Source: an uncultured Lachnospiraceae bacterium
GTDB taxonomy: Bacteria > Bacillota > Clostridia > Lachnospirales > Lachnospiraceae
Length of the DNA: 64,000 bases
Assembly: GCA_910588845.1 (NCBI GenBank)
Contig: CAJURU010000011.1
Coordinates: 30,849 to 94,848, forward strand
Direction: 5' to 3'
The position numbers and the translations under genes were made by a program. This document shows positions 8,619 to 17,928 of the stretch, in pieces (within the stretch, counting starts at the first letter, position 1; every line of letters starts with the position of its first letter). The notes under the pieces are model-generated. The model searched no databases. It was given only the letters and a program-made list of their open reading frames with translations, and was not told the DNA's origin.

Positions 8619-8642
8619 AAAAGTTGTGCTATTTGATATAAT
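8615..8642 (+). promoter_or_regulatory. Candidate sigma-A promoter of the PurF-like gene
   Basis: TTGAAA (8615-8620), a 16-bp spacer and TATAAT (8637-8642). The -35 overlaps the ruvB stop codon. The gene start at 8700 is 57 bp beyond the -10. Confidence 0.55.
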
Positions 8643-8699
8643 GGCTTATAGAAATAACTGGTATATACGCATACATGAGGAAAGAAATGAGGTAGATTT

Positions 8700-10106
8700 A
8701 TGGGAGGATTTTTTGGAGCGGCATCTGCACAGGACTGTGTTTTTGATTTATTTTTTGGCATTGATTACCATTCCCATTTGGGCACGAAGCGCGGAGGAAT
8801 GGTAGTCTACGGGGAAGGCGGCTTTGACCGCGCCATCCACAATATCGAAAATGCGCCGTTTCGCACGAAATTCGACAAGGATGTAAAGAAAATGGCCGGT
8901 ACGATGGGCATTGGCTGTATATCTGATTATGAGCCGCAGCCGCTTTTGGTGCGTTCCCATCATGGAACGTACGCGATTACGACGGTAAGCAAAATCAACA
9001 ATATGGAAGAACTGACGAAAATGCTCTTTGGCAATGGACATTCTCATTTCCTGGAGATGAGCGGCGGCGACATCAATGCCACAGAAATGATCGCCTGCCT
9101 GATCAACCAGAAAGAAAATCTCATTGAGGGAATCCGCTATGCCTTAGAGTCGGTGGACGGTTCCGTTTCTATCCTTCTGATGAACGAAAAAGGTATCTAT
9201 GCGGCTAGAGATCAATACGGAAGAACGCCGGTTGTCGTGGGCAGGAAGGAGGATGCTTTTTGTATTTCTTTTGAGAATTTTGCCTACAGGAACCTTGGAT
9301 ATAAAGATTATAAAGAGCTGGGACCGGGCGAAATTGTGATTGTCACAGACAAGGAGTGCACTACCTTATCGGCTCCCCAGGAAGATATGAAGATATGCAC
9401 GTTTCTGTGGGTCTATTACGGATATCCAGCGAGCTCCTATGAAGGGACAAGCGTTGAGCAGATGCGTTGCGAATGCGGCAGACGGATGGCAAAGCGCGAT
9501 AATGTCACCCCGGATATTGTGGCAGGAGTACCGGATTCCGGGACGGCCCATGCGATTGGCTATGCGAATGAATCGGGGATTCCGTTTTCCAGGCCGTTTA
9601 TCAAATATACGCCTACCTGGCCGCGTTCTTTTATGCCTACGATGCAGAGCAAAAGGGATTTGATTGCCAAAATGAAACTTCTGGCTGTGGAGGAGTTAAT
9701 CCGCGATAAGAGCCTGCTGCTCATCGACGATTCTATTGTAAGAGGTACGCAGCTTCGGGAGACGACGGAATTTCTGTATGAGAGCGGGGCAAAGGAAGTT
9801 CATGTCCGGCCGGCGTGTCCGCCCTTGCTTTATGGATGCAAGTACCTGAATTTCTCACGTTCTACCTCCGAGATGGATTTGATTGCCAGAAGGGTTATCG
9901 ACCGTTTGGAAAATGGGAATGTGACGGAAGAAGTTTTAAAAGAGTATGCAGACCCGGAATCGCCTAAATATGAACAGATGGTAGAAGAAATCCGCAAAGA
10001 ACAGAATTTCACATCGTTGAGGTTTAACCGTTTGGACGACATGCTGGATTCTGTAGGGATTGATAAATGTAAACTGTGCACGTATTGCTGGAATGGTCGG
10101 GAATAA
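8700..10106 (+). CDS. PurF-like amidophosphoribosyltransferase paralogue without the catalytic Cys
   Basis: A 468-residue protein with the PurF layout: an Ntn-type glutamine amidotransferase domain (about 1-220) and a type I phosphoribosyltransferase domain (about 230-450). The PRPP loop LLIDDSIVRGT at 340-350 is intact, and a C-terminal Cys cluster (CKLCTYC, near 457-463) recalls the Fe-S ligands of Bacillus-type PurF. The N-terminus, however, reads MGGFFGAAS where active enzymes have Cys immediately after Met, so the glutaminase nucleophile is absent. Any activity would need free ammonia or would differ from purine synthesis. GAGG 7 nt before the ATG supports this start, and no upstream in-frame Cys start is apparent. 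No other purine gene is nearby. Confidence 0.82.
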   Translation: MGGFFGAASAQDCVFDLFFGIDYHSHLGTKRGGMVVYGEGGFDRAIHNIENAPFRTKFDKDVKKMAGTMGIGCISDYEPQPLLVRSHHGTYAITTVSKINNMEELTKMLFGNGHSHFLEMSGGDINATEMIACLINQKENLIEGIRYALESVDGSVSILLMNEKGIYAARDQYGRTPVVVGRKEDAFCISFENFAYRNLGYKDYKELGPGEIVIVTDKECTTLSAPQEDMKICTFLWVYYGYPASSYEGTSVEQMRCECGRRMAKRDNVTPDIVAGVPDSGTAHAIGYANESGIPFSRPFIKYTPTWPRSFMPTMQSKRDLIAKMKLLAVEELIRDKSLLLIDDSIVRGTQLRETTEFLYESGAKEVHVRPACPPLLYGCKYLNFSRSTSEMDLIARRVIDRLENGNVTEEVLKEYADPESPKYEQMVEEIRKEQNFTSLRFNRLDDMLDSVGIDKCKLCTYCWNGRE

Positions 10107-10166
10107 TGTGCAACAAGCATTTTTCAGTTGTTAAACAAGCTTGTTATTCAGGGAGGAATCGTGCAT

Positions 10167-10709
10167 ATGTCAGTGAAAACTAGTGCGGATGTGTTGATAG
10201 GTGGGAAAATTTATACCTTGAGCGGTTATGAGAGCGAAGAATATCTGCAAAAGGTGGCAAATTATATCAATAATAAAATCAATGAATTTGACGAGATGGA
10301 GCAATTTCGTCAAATTCCGGCTGATATGAAGGCAACGTTAATAGAACTCAACATTGCGGACGACTATTTCAAGGCCAAGGAGCAGGCGGAAGTTTTAGAG
10401 AAGGCGGTGCGGGAAAAGGAACGGGAGATTTATGAACTTCAGCACGATCTGATTTCCGCCAATATTAAGGTTGAGAGCAGTGAGGAGAACGCCGCCAGCC
10501 TGGAAAAAGAAAATAAAGAACTTTTATTGAATAAGGCAAAATTGGAGACGTCGCTTGCCGACGCGCTGCTTGGCAAAGTAAAGGGACAGCCGCCGACAGG
10601 GCAGGCAGAACCGGCGGGGGAAAGCAGGGAGGCGCATTCTTCTGCGGACAGCCAATCTGCCGTGGGACAGGCTGAGAACAAGAAACAGACTTCAAACAGA
10701 AAAAAATAA
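10167..10709 (+). CDS. zapA: Cell division protein ZapA with long coiled-coil tail
   Basis: A 180-residue protein whose first 85 residues match ZapA, which bundles FtsZ filaments at the division site: SADVLIGGKIYTLSGYESEE, then NYINNKINEF and a long helix ending LNIADDYFKAKEQ. Residues about 85-145 continue as a heptad-rich coiled coil, and the last 35 are Gln/Ser/Ala-rich and probably disordered. Simple ZapA proteins are about 85-110 residues, so this is an extended form. The start at 10167 is chosen because GGGAGG lies 10 nt upstream and the family begins just before the IGGKxYTL motif; a frame opening at 10128 lacks such support. Confidence 0.85.
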   Translation: MSVKTSADVLIGGKIYTLSGYESEEYLQKVANYINNKINEFDEMEQFRQIPADMKATLIELNIADDYFKAKEQAEVLEKAVREKEREIYELQHDLISANIKVESSEENAASLEKENKELLLNKAKLETSLADALLGKVKGQPPTGQAEPAGESREAHSSADSQSAVGQAENKKQTSNRKK

Positions 10710-10882
10710 CAAAGCGGGGGCTGTTGTAAAAGCAGTTTGCATGCAATATCGTTATTGTATGGATTCTGTATTTTGCGGCAGCCTCTTGCCGCTATAGATT
10801 ATGAGGGCGTTATCCGAAATCTTATATAGGATAAAAGGATCGCATAGCGCTCTTTGAACAGGAAGACAGGAGGTACGGCAGT

Positions 10883-13087
10883 TTGTGCAAAAAGACAGAG
10901 CTTTTGGCTCCGGCGGGTTCCTTTGCAATTCTGAAGGCAGCCATAGATGCAGGGGCAGATGCGGTTTATGCGGCGGGAGACAAGTTTGGCGCGAGAGCAT
11001 ACGCTAGGAATTTTACGGAGGAGGAGATGCTCGCGGCGATTGATTATGTGCATATCAGGGGAAAACAACTGTACCTGACAGTCAACACACTGTTGAAGGA
11101 GCAAGAAATTGGGGAGTTGTACGATTACCTTTGTCCGCTGTACGAGGCGGGACTTGACGCAGTAATTGTACAGGATATCGGCGTCATGCATTACATCAGG
11201 AAGCGCTTTCCGGATTTGCCTATTCACGCCAGTACGCAGATGACAGTTACAGGGGCTTACGGTGCAAAGCTGCTGCTGGAACACGGATGCAGCCGTATTG
11301 TGACGGCGCGGGAATTGTCCCTTGCTGAGATTTCGCATATTTACCGCACGACAGGCGCGGAGATTGAGAGTTTCATTCACGGCGCGCTCTGCTATTGCTA
11401 TTCTGGTCAATGTTTGATGAGCAGCATGATTGGAGGGAGGAGCGGCAATCGCGGACGGTGCGCCCAGCCTTGCCGTCTTCCTTATGAATTGCAGAAGGAG
11501 CCGCGAGGTTTATCTGCCCCCAAATGGCAGGAAAATTACCCTTTGAGTTTGAAGGATCTCTGTGCAATCGAAATGATTCCGGAACTTGTACAAAGCGGCG
11601 TTCACTCTTTTAAAATTGAAGGGAGGATGAAACAGGAAGCGTATGTCGCCGGAGTGGCGGCTATTTACCGCAAATACCTTGATTTATATGAGAATCATCC
11701 AAACGGCGATTACCGGGTGAGCAGTGAAGATTATCAGAAGCTGCTTGATCTGGGCAACCGCAGCGGTTTTACCGATGGCTATTATAAGAGACATAACGGC
11801 AGGGATATGGTTACATTTCACAAACCTTCCCATGAGAAAAACAGCGATGCATTGCAAACGGGTTCTGTCATCCACAGTGATATTCAGAAAAAGAAAGAAA
11901 AAATAAATGGAATATTAAGGATTTTCATAAACAATCCTGTAAGCTTTGTGATAGAATACAAGGGGATAAGGGCAGAAGTTGCCGGTTTTACGGTGCAGGC
12001 TGCCCAAAAGCAGCCGTTAGGACGCAAAGATGTTCTTGAACGGATGCGAAAGACCGGCAATACGCCGTTTACATTTGAAGAATTGCAGATTGAGATGGAG
12101 GAGGGCAGTTTTGTACCGGCAGGCGCCTTGAATCAGCTGCGCAGGGATGCAATCGACAAATTGACAGAGCTTTTGTTGGAAAAATATCGGAGGACTGCGC
12201 CGGAGTGGAAAGCACAGAGCACACAAAATAGTAAAAACGTCAACAAACAGCAGGAACCGTTGCCGTCGCTGTCTGTTTTGACCGAGACTGTGGAGCAGTT
12301 CGAGACCGTATTGGCACAACCGGAAGTGGAGCGTATATATCAGGAGGCTTTTGCGTTTCAGCGTGCCAAGTTGTGTAAGGAGATGAAAGCGCTGGCTGGA
12401 CAGGCGCATGGCAATGGCAAGACATGTTACCTTGCGCTGCCGCATATATTCCGCAGGCAGTCCGCAGAATGGTATGCCAAGAACTGGCGGCAGATTTCCG
12501 GGACAGAGGTGGATGGTTATCTCGTACGCAATTTAGAGGAACTTTCTTTTTTGCAGGAAATGGGCGTGCCGTCGTCACAGATTCAGGGAGACAGCAATTT
12601 ATACGTTACTTCCAACGAGGCGGTCTGCGGGTGGCGGATGTTGTCGCTTTCCCATTATACGTTGCCGGTAGAATTAAATGCCAAAGAGCTGCAAAATTTA
12701 AATTGTGATGGCGGGGAAATGATATTGTACGGTTATCAGCCCATGATGTTGTCTGCACAGTGCCTACATAAAAATACGAAGGGGTGCGACAAAACGGAAG
12801 GTGTGTTTTACTTGAAAGACCGCTATGGCAAGCTGTTTCCGGTGAAAAACCATTGTGAGGATTGTTACAATATAATATATAATATCAGTCCGCTTTCCCT
12901 GATACATCAGTTGCGGGAGATTCAGCTGCTTCATCCGGGGAGTTTCCGCCTATCCTTTACCATAGAGAACCGGGGGGAAACGGAACGTATTTTTAAGTAC
13001 TATCGGCGGGCCAAAGAGGGAAAATTGAACAGAGATAATTATCTCAAGGATTTTACGAATGGGCATTTTAAGCGAGGAGTCGAATAA
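10883..13087 (+). CDS. U32 family peptidase-like protein (RlhA/TrhP-type)
   Basis: A 734-residue protein beginning with the U32 fold (KTELLAPAGSFAILKAAIDA). The U32 signature is at about residues 160-180 (ESFIHGALCYCYSGQCLMS), followed by GNRGRCAQPCRLPY. Characterised relatives such as RlhA and TrhP hydroxylate specific rRNA or tRNA bases rather than acting as proteases, so an RNA-modification role is the better inference. The C-terminal half corresponds to the DUF3656-type extension and a further Cys-containing region (HCEDCYN). Translation starts at TTG 10883 with AGGAGG 9 nt upstream. It ends 2 nt before the ftsW-like gene. Confidence 0.85.
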   Translation: MCKKTELLAPAGSFAILKAAIDAGADAVYAAGDKFGARAYARNFTEEEMLAAIDYVHIRGKQLYLTVNTLLKEQEIGELYDYLCPLYEAGLDAVIVQDIGVMHYIRKRFPDLPIHASTQMTVTGAYGAKLLLEHGCSRIVTARELSLAEISHIYRTTGAEIESFIHGALCYCYSGQCLMSSMIGGRSGNRGRCAQPCRLPYELQKEPRGLSAPKWQENYPLSLKDLCAIEMIPELVQSGVHSFKIEGRMKQEAYVAGVAAIYRKYLDLYENHPNGDYRVSSEDYQKLLDLGNRSGFTDGYYKRHNGRDMVTFHKPSHEKNSDALQTGSVIHSDIQKKKEKINGILRIFINNPVSFVIEYKGIRAEVAGFTVQAAQKQPLGRKDVLERMRKTGNTPFTFEELQIEMEEGSFVPAGALNQLRRDAIDKLTELLLEKYRRTAPEWKAQSTQNSKNVNKQQEPLPSLSVLTETVEQFETVLAQPEVERIYQEAFAFQRAKLCKEMKALAGQAHGNGKTCYLALPHIFRRQSAEWYAKNWRQISGTEVDGYLVRNLEELSFLQEMGVPSSQIQGDSNLYVTSNEAVCGWRMLSLSHYTLPVELNAKELQNLNCDGGEMILYGYQPMMLSAQCLHKNTKGCDKTEGVFYLKDRYGKLFPVKNHCEDCYNIIYNISPLSLIHQLREIQLLHPGSFRLSFTIENRGETERIFKYYRRAKEGKLNRDNYLKDFTNGHFKRGVE

Positions 13088-13089
13088 AT

Positions 13090-14553
13090 ATGGTACATTT
13101 GATTACAGAATTATCAAAATATTCAATGATTATCCTGTTTGCGCTTTATACTTATCAATGTTTTTCATCCTTAAAACGCAGTGTGGACAAGGAAGAACAG
13201 GCAGAGAAATACAGAAGCCAGGTTGTTTACATGTATATGTTTCACCTGAATGCTTACGCTGTCCTCTATGCCTCCACGTTGAATATTGAGATTTTAAAGT
13301 TTTATGCGATGCAGGTTGTGTTCTTTGCAGTTGTGCAGATTTGTTATGGTATCTTTTATAAGAGGGTCTCTAAGCTGGTGGTAAATAATATGTGCATGCT
13401 GCTGTGTATTGGTTTTGTGATGCTGACAAGGCTTTCCTATGAACATGCAGTGAAACAGTTTTGGATTGCTGTTGTTTCCATGGCAGTGACAATGCTGATT
13501 CCCTACTTCATCAGCCAATGGACATTTCTGCGAAATCTGACCTGGGCCTATGCATTGGCGGGTATTACGATGCTGGGAGTAGTTGCTGTGCTCGGCGCCG
13601 TGTCCCATGGAGCCAAGCTTTCGTTTTCCGTGGCTGGCATTGCCATTCAGCCCTCAGAATTTATCAAGATTATTTTTGTGTTTTTTGTGGCCTCCATGTT
13701 TTATGCCTCCACCGATTTTATGCAGGTTGTGAAAGCGACGGTTGTTGCGGGGCTTCATGTGATTATCCTCGTGCTGTCCAAAGATTTGGGTGCTGGATTG
13801 ATTTTCTTTATCGCTTATATGGTTATGCTCTATGTAGCGACCAGGAAGTTCTATTATTTTGCCGGCGGTCTATTGTGCGGGGCGGCCGCCTCAGTCGTAG
13901 CATACTATCTGTTTAATCATGTGCGCGTGCGCGTGGTGGCGTGGCAGGACCCTCTGGCAGTTTTTGAGCGGGAGGGCAATCAGGTTTCCAACTCCCTGTT
14001 TGCGATAGGTACAGGCGGATGGTTTGGCATGGGGCTCAATCAGGGAATGCCGAATAAAATTCCCGAAGTCAAGCAGGACTTTATTTTCTCAGCTATTTCC
14101 GAGGAGTTAGGCGGAATTTTTGCCGTCTGCCTGATTTTAGTCTGTGCGAGTTGTTTTCTAATGTTCTTAAACATTGCCATGCAGATGAAAGATAATTTTT
14201 ACAAATTGGTGGCGCTGGGTTTGGGTACGATCTATGGCTTTCAGGTTTTGCTATCCATAGGCGGGGACATCAAGTTCATTCCCTCCACCGGCGTGACGCT
14301 GCCTTTAGTCAGCTATGGAGGAAGTTCGCTGCTCAGTACATTAATTATATTTGCAGTTATTCAGGGATTGTATCTGCTGCGCGAGCGCACAGCCGCAGAG
14401 CGGCAAGCACAGCGCAAAGACGCCAAAAAGAAGCCGCCGGCTAAAAAGAGCGGCGGCGCCAAAAGCTCTGATTTGAAGAAAACCAATCGGAAAGGAGGCG
14501 GCTTATCCCATGAAGAAAACATCCACGGAACGAAAGTCAAAAACCTCGACTAA
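13090..14553 (+). CDS. FtsW/RodA/SpoVE family peptidoglycan glycosyltransferase
   Basis: A 487-residue SEDS protein with about 12 predicted membrane segments, which would polymerise lipid II glycan strands at the membrane with a cognate class B PBP. Family landmarks include GIAIQPSEFIKI, LSKDLGAGLIFF, a long extracellular loop ending in AIGTGGWFGMGLNQG, DFIFSAISEELG and the C-terminal PLVSYGGSSLL. Compared with classic FtsW (about 390) it has an N-terminal block of extra hydrophobic segments (about 100 residues) and a Lys-rich cytosolic tail from about residue 445. The downstream PBP gene overlaps its end by 44 nt, so the two are probably made as a pair. Confidence 0.9.
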   Translation: MVHLITELSKYSMIILFALYTYQCFSSLKRSVDKEEQAEKYRSQVVYMYMFHLNAYAVLYASTLNIEILKFYAMQVVFFAVVQICYGIFYKRVSKLVVNNMCMLLCIGFVMLTRLSYEHAVKQFWIAVVSMAVTMLIPYFISQWTFLRNLTWAYALAGITMLGVVAVLGAVSHGAKLSFSVAGIAIQPSEFIKIIFVFFVASMFYASTDFMQVVKATVVAGLHVIILVLSKDLGAGLIFFIAYMVMLYVATRKFYYFAGGLLCGAAASVVAYYLFNHVRVRVVAWQDPLAVFEREGNQVSNSLFAIGTGGWFGMGLNQGMPNKIPEVKQDFIFSAISEELGGIFAVCLILVCASCFLMFLNIAMQMKDNFYKLVALGLGTIYGFQVLLSIGGDIKFIPSTGVTLPLVSYGGSSLLSTLIIFAVIQGLYLLRERTAAERQAQRKDAKKKPPAKKSGGAKSSDLKKTNRKGGGLSHEENIHGTKVKNLD

Positions 14554-15970
14554 GCGTACGGGAAATCGGGAGTTTGTGATTATCACCTATCTGTTTGTGG
14601 CAGTATTTATTATGATGATGGGGTATTTTGTTTATTTTCAGATATTTAAGAGCGAAGACTTTATCAATAGTCCATACAATACCAGGCAGAATACATTTGC
14701 GGAACATGTTATCCGGGGTGAGATTCTCTCTTCTGATGAGAAAGTGTTAGCGAAGACTATTATCGGAGAGGATGGAAGCGAGACGCGTTATTATCCTTAC
14801 GGAGCCATGTTTGCCCATGCGGTCGGGTATGACAGCAATGGCAAATACGGTATTGAGTCGTTCGGTAATTTTAACTTATTGCGTTCTCATGCCTTTTTTT
14901 TAGAGCAGGTCATCAATGGCATACAGGATAAGAAAAATCCTGGAGATAATATAGTAACTACCTTAAATTACAACCTTCAGGAAGTGGCTTATCAGGCGCT
15001 TGGCAGCAATCGGGGCGCGGTGATCGCTCTGGAACCGGCTACCGGCAAAACGCTTGCTATGGTTTCTAAGCCGGATTTTGACCCAAATACTCTGGCTGCA
15101 AATTGGGAGAGCATTATCGCTAATACAGACAGTGAAAATTCTGTACTGCTCAATCGCACGACGCAAGGGCTCTATCCGCCGGGGTCAACTTTTAAGATTC
15201 TCACAACCTTAGAATATCTGCGGGAGAATCCGAATTACCAGGACTACCATTATGATTGTCAGGGAAGCATTGCCATGGAGAATACGGAGATCCATTGTTA
15301 TGACAATGCCGTCCATGGAGCGGAGGATTTGCAGACTTCCTTTGCCAAGTCCTGCAATACTTCTTATGCGAATATTGGGTTAGGGCTCAATAAGGCGAAA
15401 TTCGCCAGTCTCTGTAAAGAAATGATGTTTGATACCAATCTTCCGGTAGCCTATCCTTTCAAACAGAGCAGTTTTGTGCTAAATAAAGATTCCAACACAG
15501 ACCAGGTCACGCAGATGGCTATTGGACAGGGAGAGACTTTGGTGACGCCGATGCATATGGCGTTGATTACTTCAGCTATTGCCAACAAAGGCACGCTGAT
15601 GCGTCCCTATATCATAGATCATACAGAAAATTACCGCGGGGTTACAGTCAAAAATTTTCGTCCATCTGTTTATGGTTCTCTGATTAGTGAAAGCGAGGCG
15701 CTAAAACTGCAAGAGTTCATGTCCTTAGTTGTCAGCGAAGGAACCGGCTCTAAGTTGAGCGGGCAGGGTTACCATGCGGCAGGCAAGACTGGGTCTGCGG
15801 AATTCAGCAATGTAAAAGGGGAAAGCCACGCCTGGTTTACCGGGTATGCTTCCACCGAAGAGAAAGGGAGTATTGTGGTGACTGTAATTGTGGAAAATGG
15901 GGGCGCTGGCAGCACGACCGCTGTGCCGATTGCCAAGCAGATGTTTGACACATATTTTTCACAGCCGTAA
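14510..15970 (+). CDS. Class B penicillin-binding protein (transpeptidase)
   Basis: A 486-residue peptidoglycan transpeptidase with one N-terminal membrane anchor (about 22-46) and the three active-site motifs: STFK at 226-229 (nucleophile Ser), SCN at 281-283 and KTGS near 427. The short N-terminal domain is typical of the PbpA-like proteins that pair with FtsW/RodA homologues in Gram-positives. It would cross-link the strands made by the SEDS partner encoded just upstream, whose frame it overlaps. GGAGG at about 14494-14498 precedes the ATG. Whether the pair serves division, elongation or the spore cortex cannot be told from sequence. Confidence 0.92.
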   Translation: MKKTSTERKSKTSTKRTGNREFVIITYLFVAVFIMMMGYFVYFQIFKSEDFINSPYNTRQNTFAEHVIRGEILSSDEKVLAKTIIGEDGSETRYYPYGAMFAHAVGYDSNGKYGIESFGNFNLLRSHAFFLEQVINGIQDKKNPGDNIVTTLNYNLQEVAYQALGSNRGAVIALEPATGKTLAMVSKPDFDPNTLAANWESIIANTDSENSVLLNRTTQGLYPPGSTFKILTTLEYLRENPNYQDYHYDCQGSIAMENTEIHCYDNAVHGAEDLQTSFAKSCNTSYANIGLGLNKAKFASLCKEMMFDTNLPVAYPFKQSSFVLNKDSNTDQVTQMAIGQGETLVTPMHMALITSAIANKGTLMRPYIIDHTENYRGVTVKNFRPSVYGSLISESEALKLQEFMSLVVSEGTGSKLSGQGYHAAGKTGSAEFSNVKGESHAWFTGYASTEEKGSIVVTVIVENGGAGSTTAVPIAKQMFDTYFSQP

Positions 15971-16000
15971 TTATGGTAATCATGACGACAATTTTTTATC

Positions 16001-16029
16001 TTGCAAGATAACATAAAAAGAGGTATACT
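16001..16029 (+). promoter_or_regulatory. Candidate sigma-A promoter of the Nudix gene
   Basis: TTGCAA (16001-16006), a 17-bp spacer and TATACT (16024-16029), 38 bp before the Nudix start. The -35 sits in the palindrome TATCTTGCAAGATA (15997-16010), which could be an operator. Confidence 0.55.
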
Positions 16030-16067
16030 GTGTGTAAAGTTCAAAGACCACATCAGGAGGTATTGCA

Positions 16068-16520
16068 ATGATTGAAGCAACGAGTTGTGGTGGTGTGGTA
16101 ATATTTCGCGGCAAGATTCTGCTCTTGTATAAGAATTACAAGAACAAGTATGAAGGCTGGGTCCTTCCCAAGGGGACTGTGGAAGCAGGTGAGGAGTATA
16201 GGGACACGGCGGCAAGAGAGGTGCTGGAGGAGACTGGGGTTAATGCCCAGATTATTAAATATGTCGGAAAGAGCCAGTATACCTTTACCGTACCGGACGA
16301 TACTGTGGAAAAGGATGTCCACTGGTATCTGATGATGGCGGACAGTTATTACAGTAAACCACAACGCGAAGAATATTTTGTTGATTCAGGATACTACAAA
16401 TTTCACGAAGCATATCATTTACTGCGTTTCGCAAATGAGAAACAGATACTGGAAAAAGCATACAATGAATATCTTGATTTGAAAAAAAGTAATCTTTGGG
16501 GCAGCAGAAAATATTTTTAA
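16068..16520 (+). CDS. Nudix hydrolase
   Basis: A 150-residue Nudix protein. The Nudix box is complete at about residues 37-59: G-x5-E-x7-REV-x-EE-x-G, reading from GTVEAGEEY through AAREVLEETGV. These enzymes hydrolyse nucleoside diphosphates linked to another group; the short form and ASSCGGVVIFRGKILLL-like N-terminus recall diadenosine polyphosphate hydrolases, but the substrate is not readable. It has its own promoter and terminator and so appears to be a single-gene unit. AGGAGG precedes the start with 9 nt spacing. Confidence 0.9.
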   Translation: MIEATSCGGVVIFRGKILLLYKNYKNKYEGWVLPKGTVEAGEEYRDTAAREVLEETGVNAQIIKYVGKSQYTFTVPDDTVEKDVHWYLMMADSYYSKPQREEYFVDSGYYKFHEAYHLLRFANEKQILEKAYNEYLDLKKSNLWGSRKYF

Positions 16521-16554
16521 CATTTTGCCCGCATTGCAGGCAGAAGTACGGATA

Positions 16555-16590
16555 GAAAAGGTGTTCACAAGAGGGACGCCTTTTCTCTTT
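16555..16590 (+). terminator. Intrinsic terminator after the Nudix gene
   Basis: A 10-bp stem (16555-16564 with 16576-16585, one G-U pair) with an 11-nt loop, followed by TCTTT. It closes the Nudix unit just before the next start codon. Confidence 0.6.
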
Positions 16591-16603
16591 AATGGAGAGT
16601 GGA

Positions 16604-16957
16604 ATGATCTGGTACAAGGAGTTTTATGCAGGAGAAAGCATTGGGTATAAAAAAGAAAAAGTAAAATGGAAGATTCTTCACAATGCCGGACAACTGGATA
16701 TTTATGTGATTGCACTGAGCAGCAATCCCCATAACCTTTTGGACATCATATCTTCCATAGAACTGATGCAGAAGGCATACCCCCGACAGGATATGATGGT
16801 TGTCGGTATAGATAAGGGATATGACAATGCAGTCGGTTTGGCAGGCAGAATTATCATGGATGTGTTTCAGAAAACCGGAAATCTGAACATCAGGGAATAC
16901 TTCCTGGAACAACAAAAAAATATCAGGAGAAGATCTATATGGAAATCTTTTTGCTGA
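16604..16957 (+). CDS. Conserved hypothetical protein upstream of DUF2953
   Basis: A 117-residue protein I do not recognise. It reads as a compact soluble alpha/beta protein: an N-terminal basic stretch (KKEKVKWK), a hydrophobic strand DIYVIALSS, a helix LLDIISSIELMQKAY, a second strand MMVVGID and a basic C-terminus. The start at 16604 is preferred over ATG 16592 because GGAG lies 5 nt upstream of it. It overlaps the DUF2953 start by 19 nt and is probably translated with it, so a link with the sporulation pair downstream is possible. No catalytic motif is visible. Confidence 0.65.
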   Translation: MIWYKEFYAGESIGYKKEKVKWKILHNAGQLDIYVIALSSNPHNLLDIISSIELMQKAYPRQDMMVVGIDKGYDNAVGLAGRIIMDVFQKTGNLNIREYFLEQQKNIRRRSIWKSFC

Positions 16958-17913
16958 TCCTAAAAATAATCGGTATTTTGCTTGCTGTCTGTATATTTCT
17001 GCTGGGAGCAGTGATAGCGGTTCCGGTCCGATATCGTATCAGTGCGCAGGCGCAGCAAAAAAACGTGGAGGGCAGCGCCGTATTTCACTGGTTTTTCCAT
17101 ATAATAGACTGCCGCGTTTTTTATGGGAAAGAAGGATTAATTTACAAATTGCGGATTTGTGGCATTCGAGTTGGTGCACAGAAGCAAAAAAAGCGTAAAA
17201 CACATAAAAAGAAGCGAAGCAAAAAGGAAAAGCCGTCCTATGAGCTGAGTTCTGAGGAGGCTGAGTCGTCTGACGAGCTGAAATTTGATTTTGCCCATCA
17301 AGCAATGGAGACGCCGGATAGCAGCAGTATTGAGGAAACCAAAGACGGACAAAAATTAAATAGAAGCAGCAATGAGGACTTTCAAGATGGGCAAAAGGGA
17401 AATAATAGAAGCCAAAATGGGAAGAATAAAAAGAAACGCCGAACGGGGAAGAGGACCCCAAAAGAGCCCGTATTCCATCGTATCCATAGATTTGAGAATA
17501 ACCTCAAACAGCGCATTTCCAATTTGTTTGCTGAGGGCGAGACAGTAAAAGAAAAAATCATCAATTTCAAAAATATTATTTTTGATGAAATTAATAAAAA
17601 TGTTTTTGTGAAGATTTGGAAGGAACTTAGGTTCCTTTTACGCCATTTTTCTCCGAGAAAAGCGAAGGGAGAACTGGCCTTTGGCATGACAGATCCCGCG
17701 CAGACTGGACAGGTTCTTGGAGCTTTGAGCGTTCTTCCCTTCTGGGCAAGGTACCGCATTAATATTTGCCCAGATTTTGAGGCCGAAAGGTTTTTTGTAG
17801 AGGGGAAGCTGTGGATGAAAGGACATATCCGGCTCTGGCATTTTCTATTGTCAGTCGTCCGGTTGATCAAAGATAAAAACGTAAGGCGATTATTGAGGAA
17901 AATCAGAACATAA
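16939..17913 (+). CDS. DUF2953 domain protein (YtfI-like)
   Basis: A 324-residue membrane protein. An N-terminal hydrophobic anchor (about 3-28) is followed by a short conserved strand region, a long Lys/Glu/Ser-rich low-complexity linker (about 85-180), and the DUF2953 domain near the C-terminus (GELAFGMTDPAQTGQVLGAL). In Bacillus subtilis ytfI lies next to ytfJ (gerW), and the same order is kept here: the gerW-like gene follows by 15 nt. A sporulation role is inferred from that context. AGGAGA lies 10 nt before the ATG. The linker is longer than in most relatives I know. Confidence 0.8.
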   Translation: MEIFLLILKIIGILLAVCIFLLGAVIAVPVRYRISAQAQQKNVEGSAVFHWFFHIIDCRVFYGKEGLIYKLRICGIRVGAQKQKKRKTHKKKRSKKEKPSYELSSEEAESSDELKFDFAHQAMETPDSSSIEETKDGQKLNRSSNEDFQDGQKGNNRSQNGKNKKKRRTGKRTPKEPVFHRIHRFENNLKQRISNLFAEGETVKEKIINFKNIIFDEINKNVFVKIWKELRFLLRHFSPRKAKGELAFGMTDPAQTGQVLGALSVLPFWARYRINICPDFEAERFFVEGKLWMKGHIRLWHFLLSVVRLIKDKNVRRLLRKIRT

Positions 17914-17928
17914 CAGGAGGTCATGATT

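Noticed and set aside
8641..8699. Upstream start restoring a catalytic Cys in the PurF paralogue
   Set aside because: Neither the upstream sequence nor the frame offers a Met-Cys or a processable propeptide; the GAGG at 8689 fits the ATG at 8700.
10799..11410. 203-codon open frame on the minus strand
   Set aside because: It overlaps the start of the U32 gene on the opposite strand; composition is non-protein-like (Cys/Arg-rich).
13059..13289. 76-codon frame spanning the U32/ftsW junction
   Set aside because: It overlaps two well-supported genes in another frame and has no family features.
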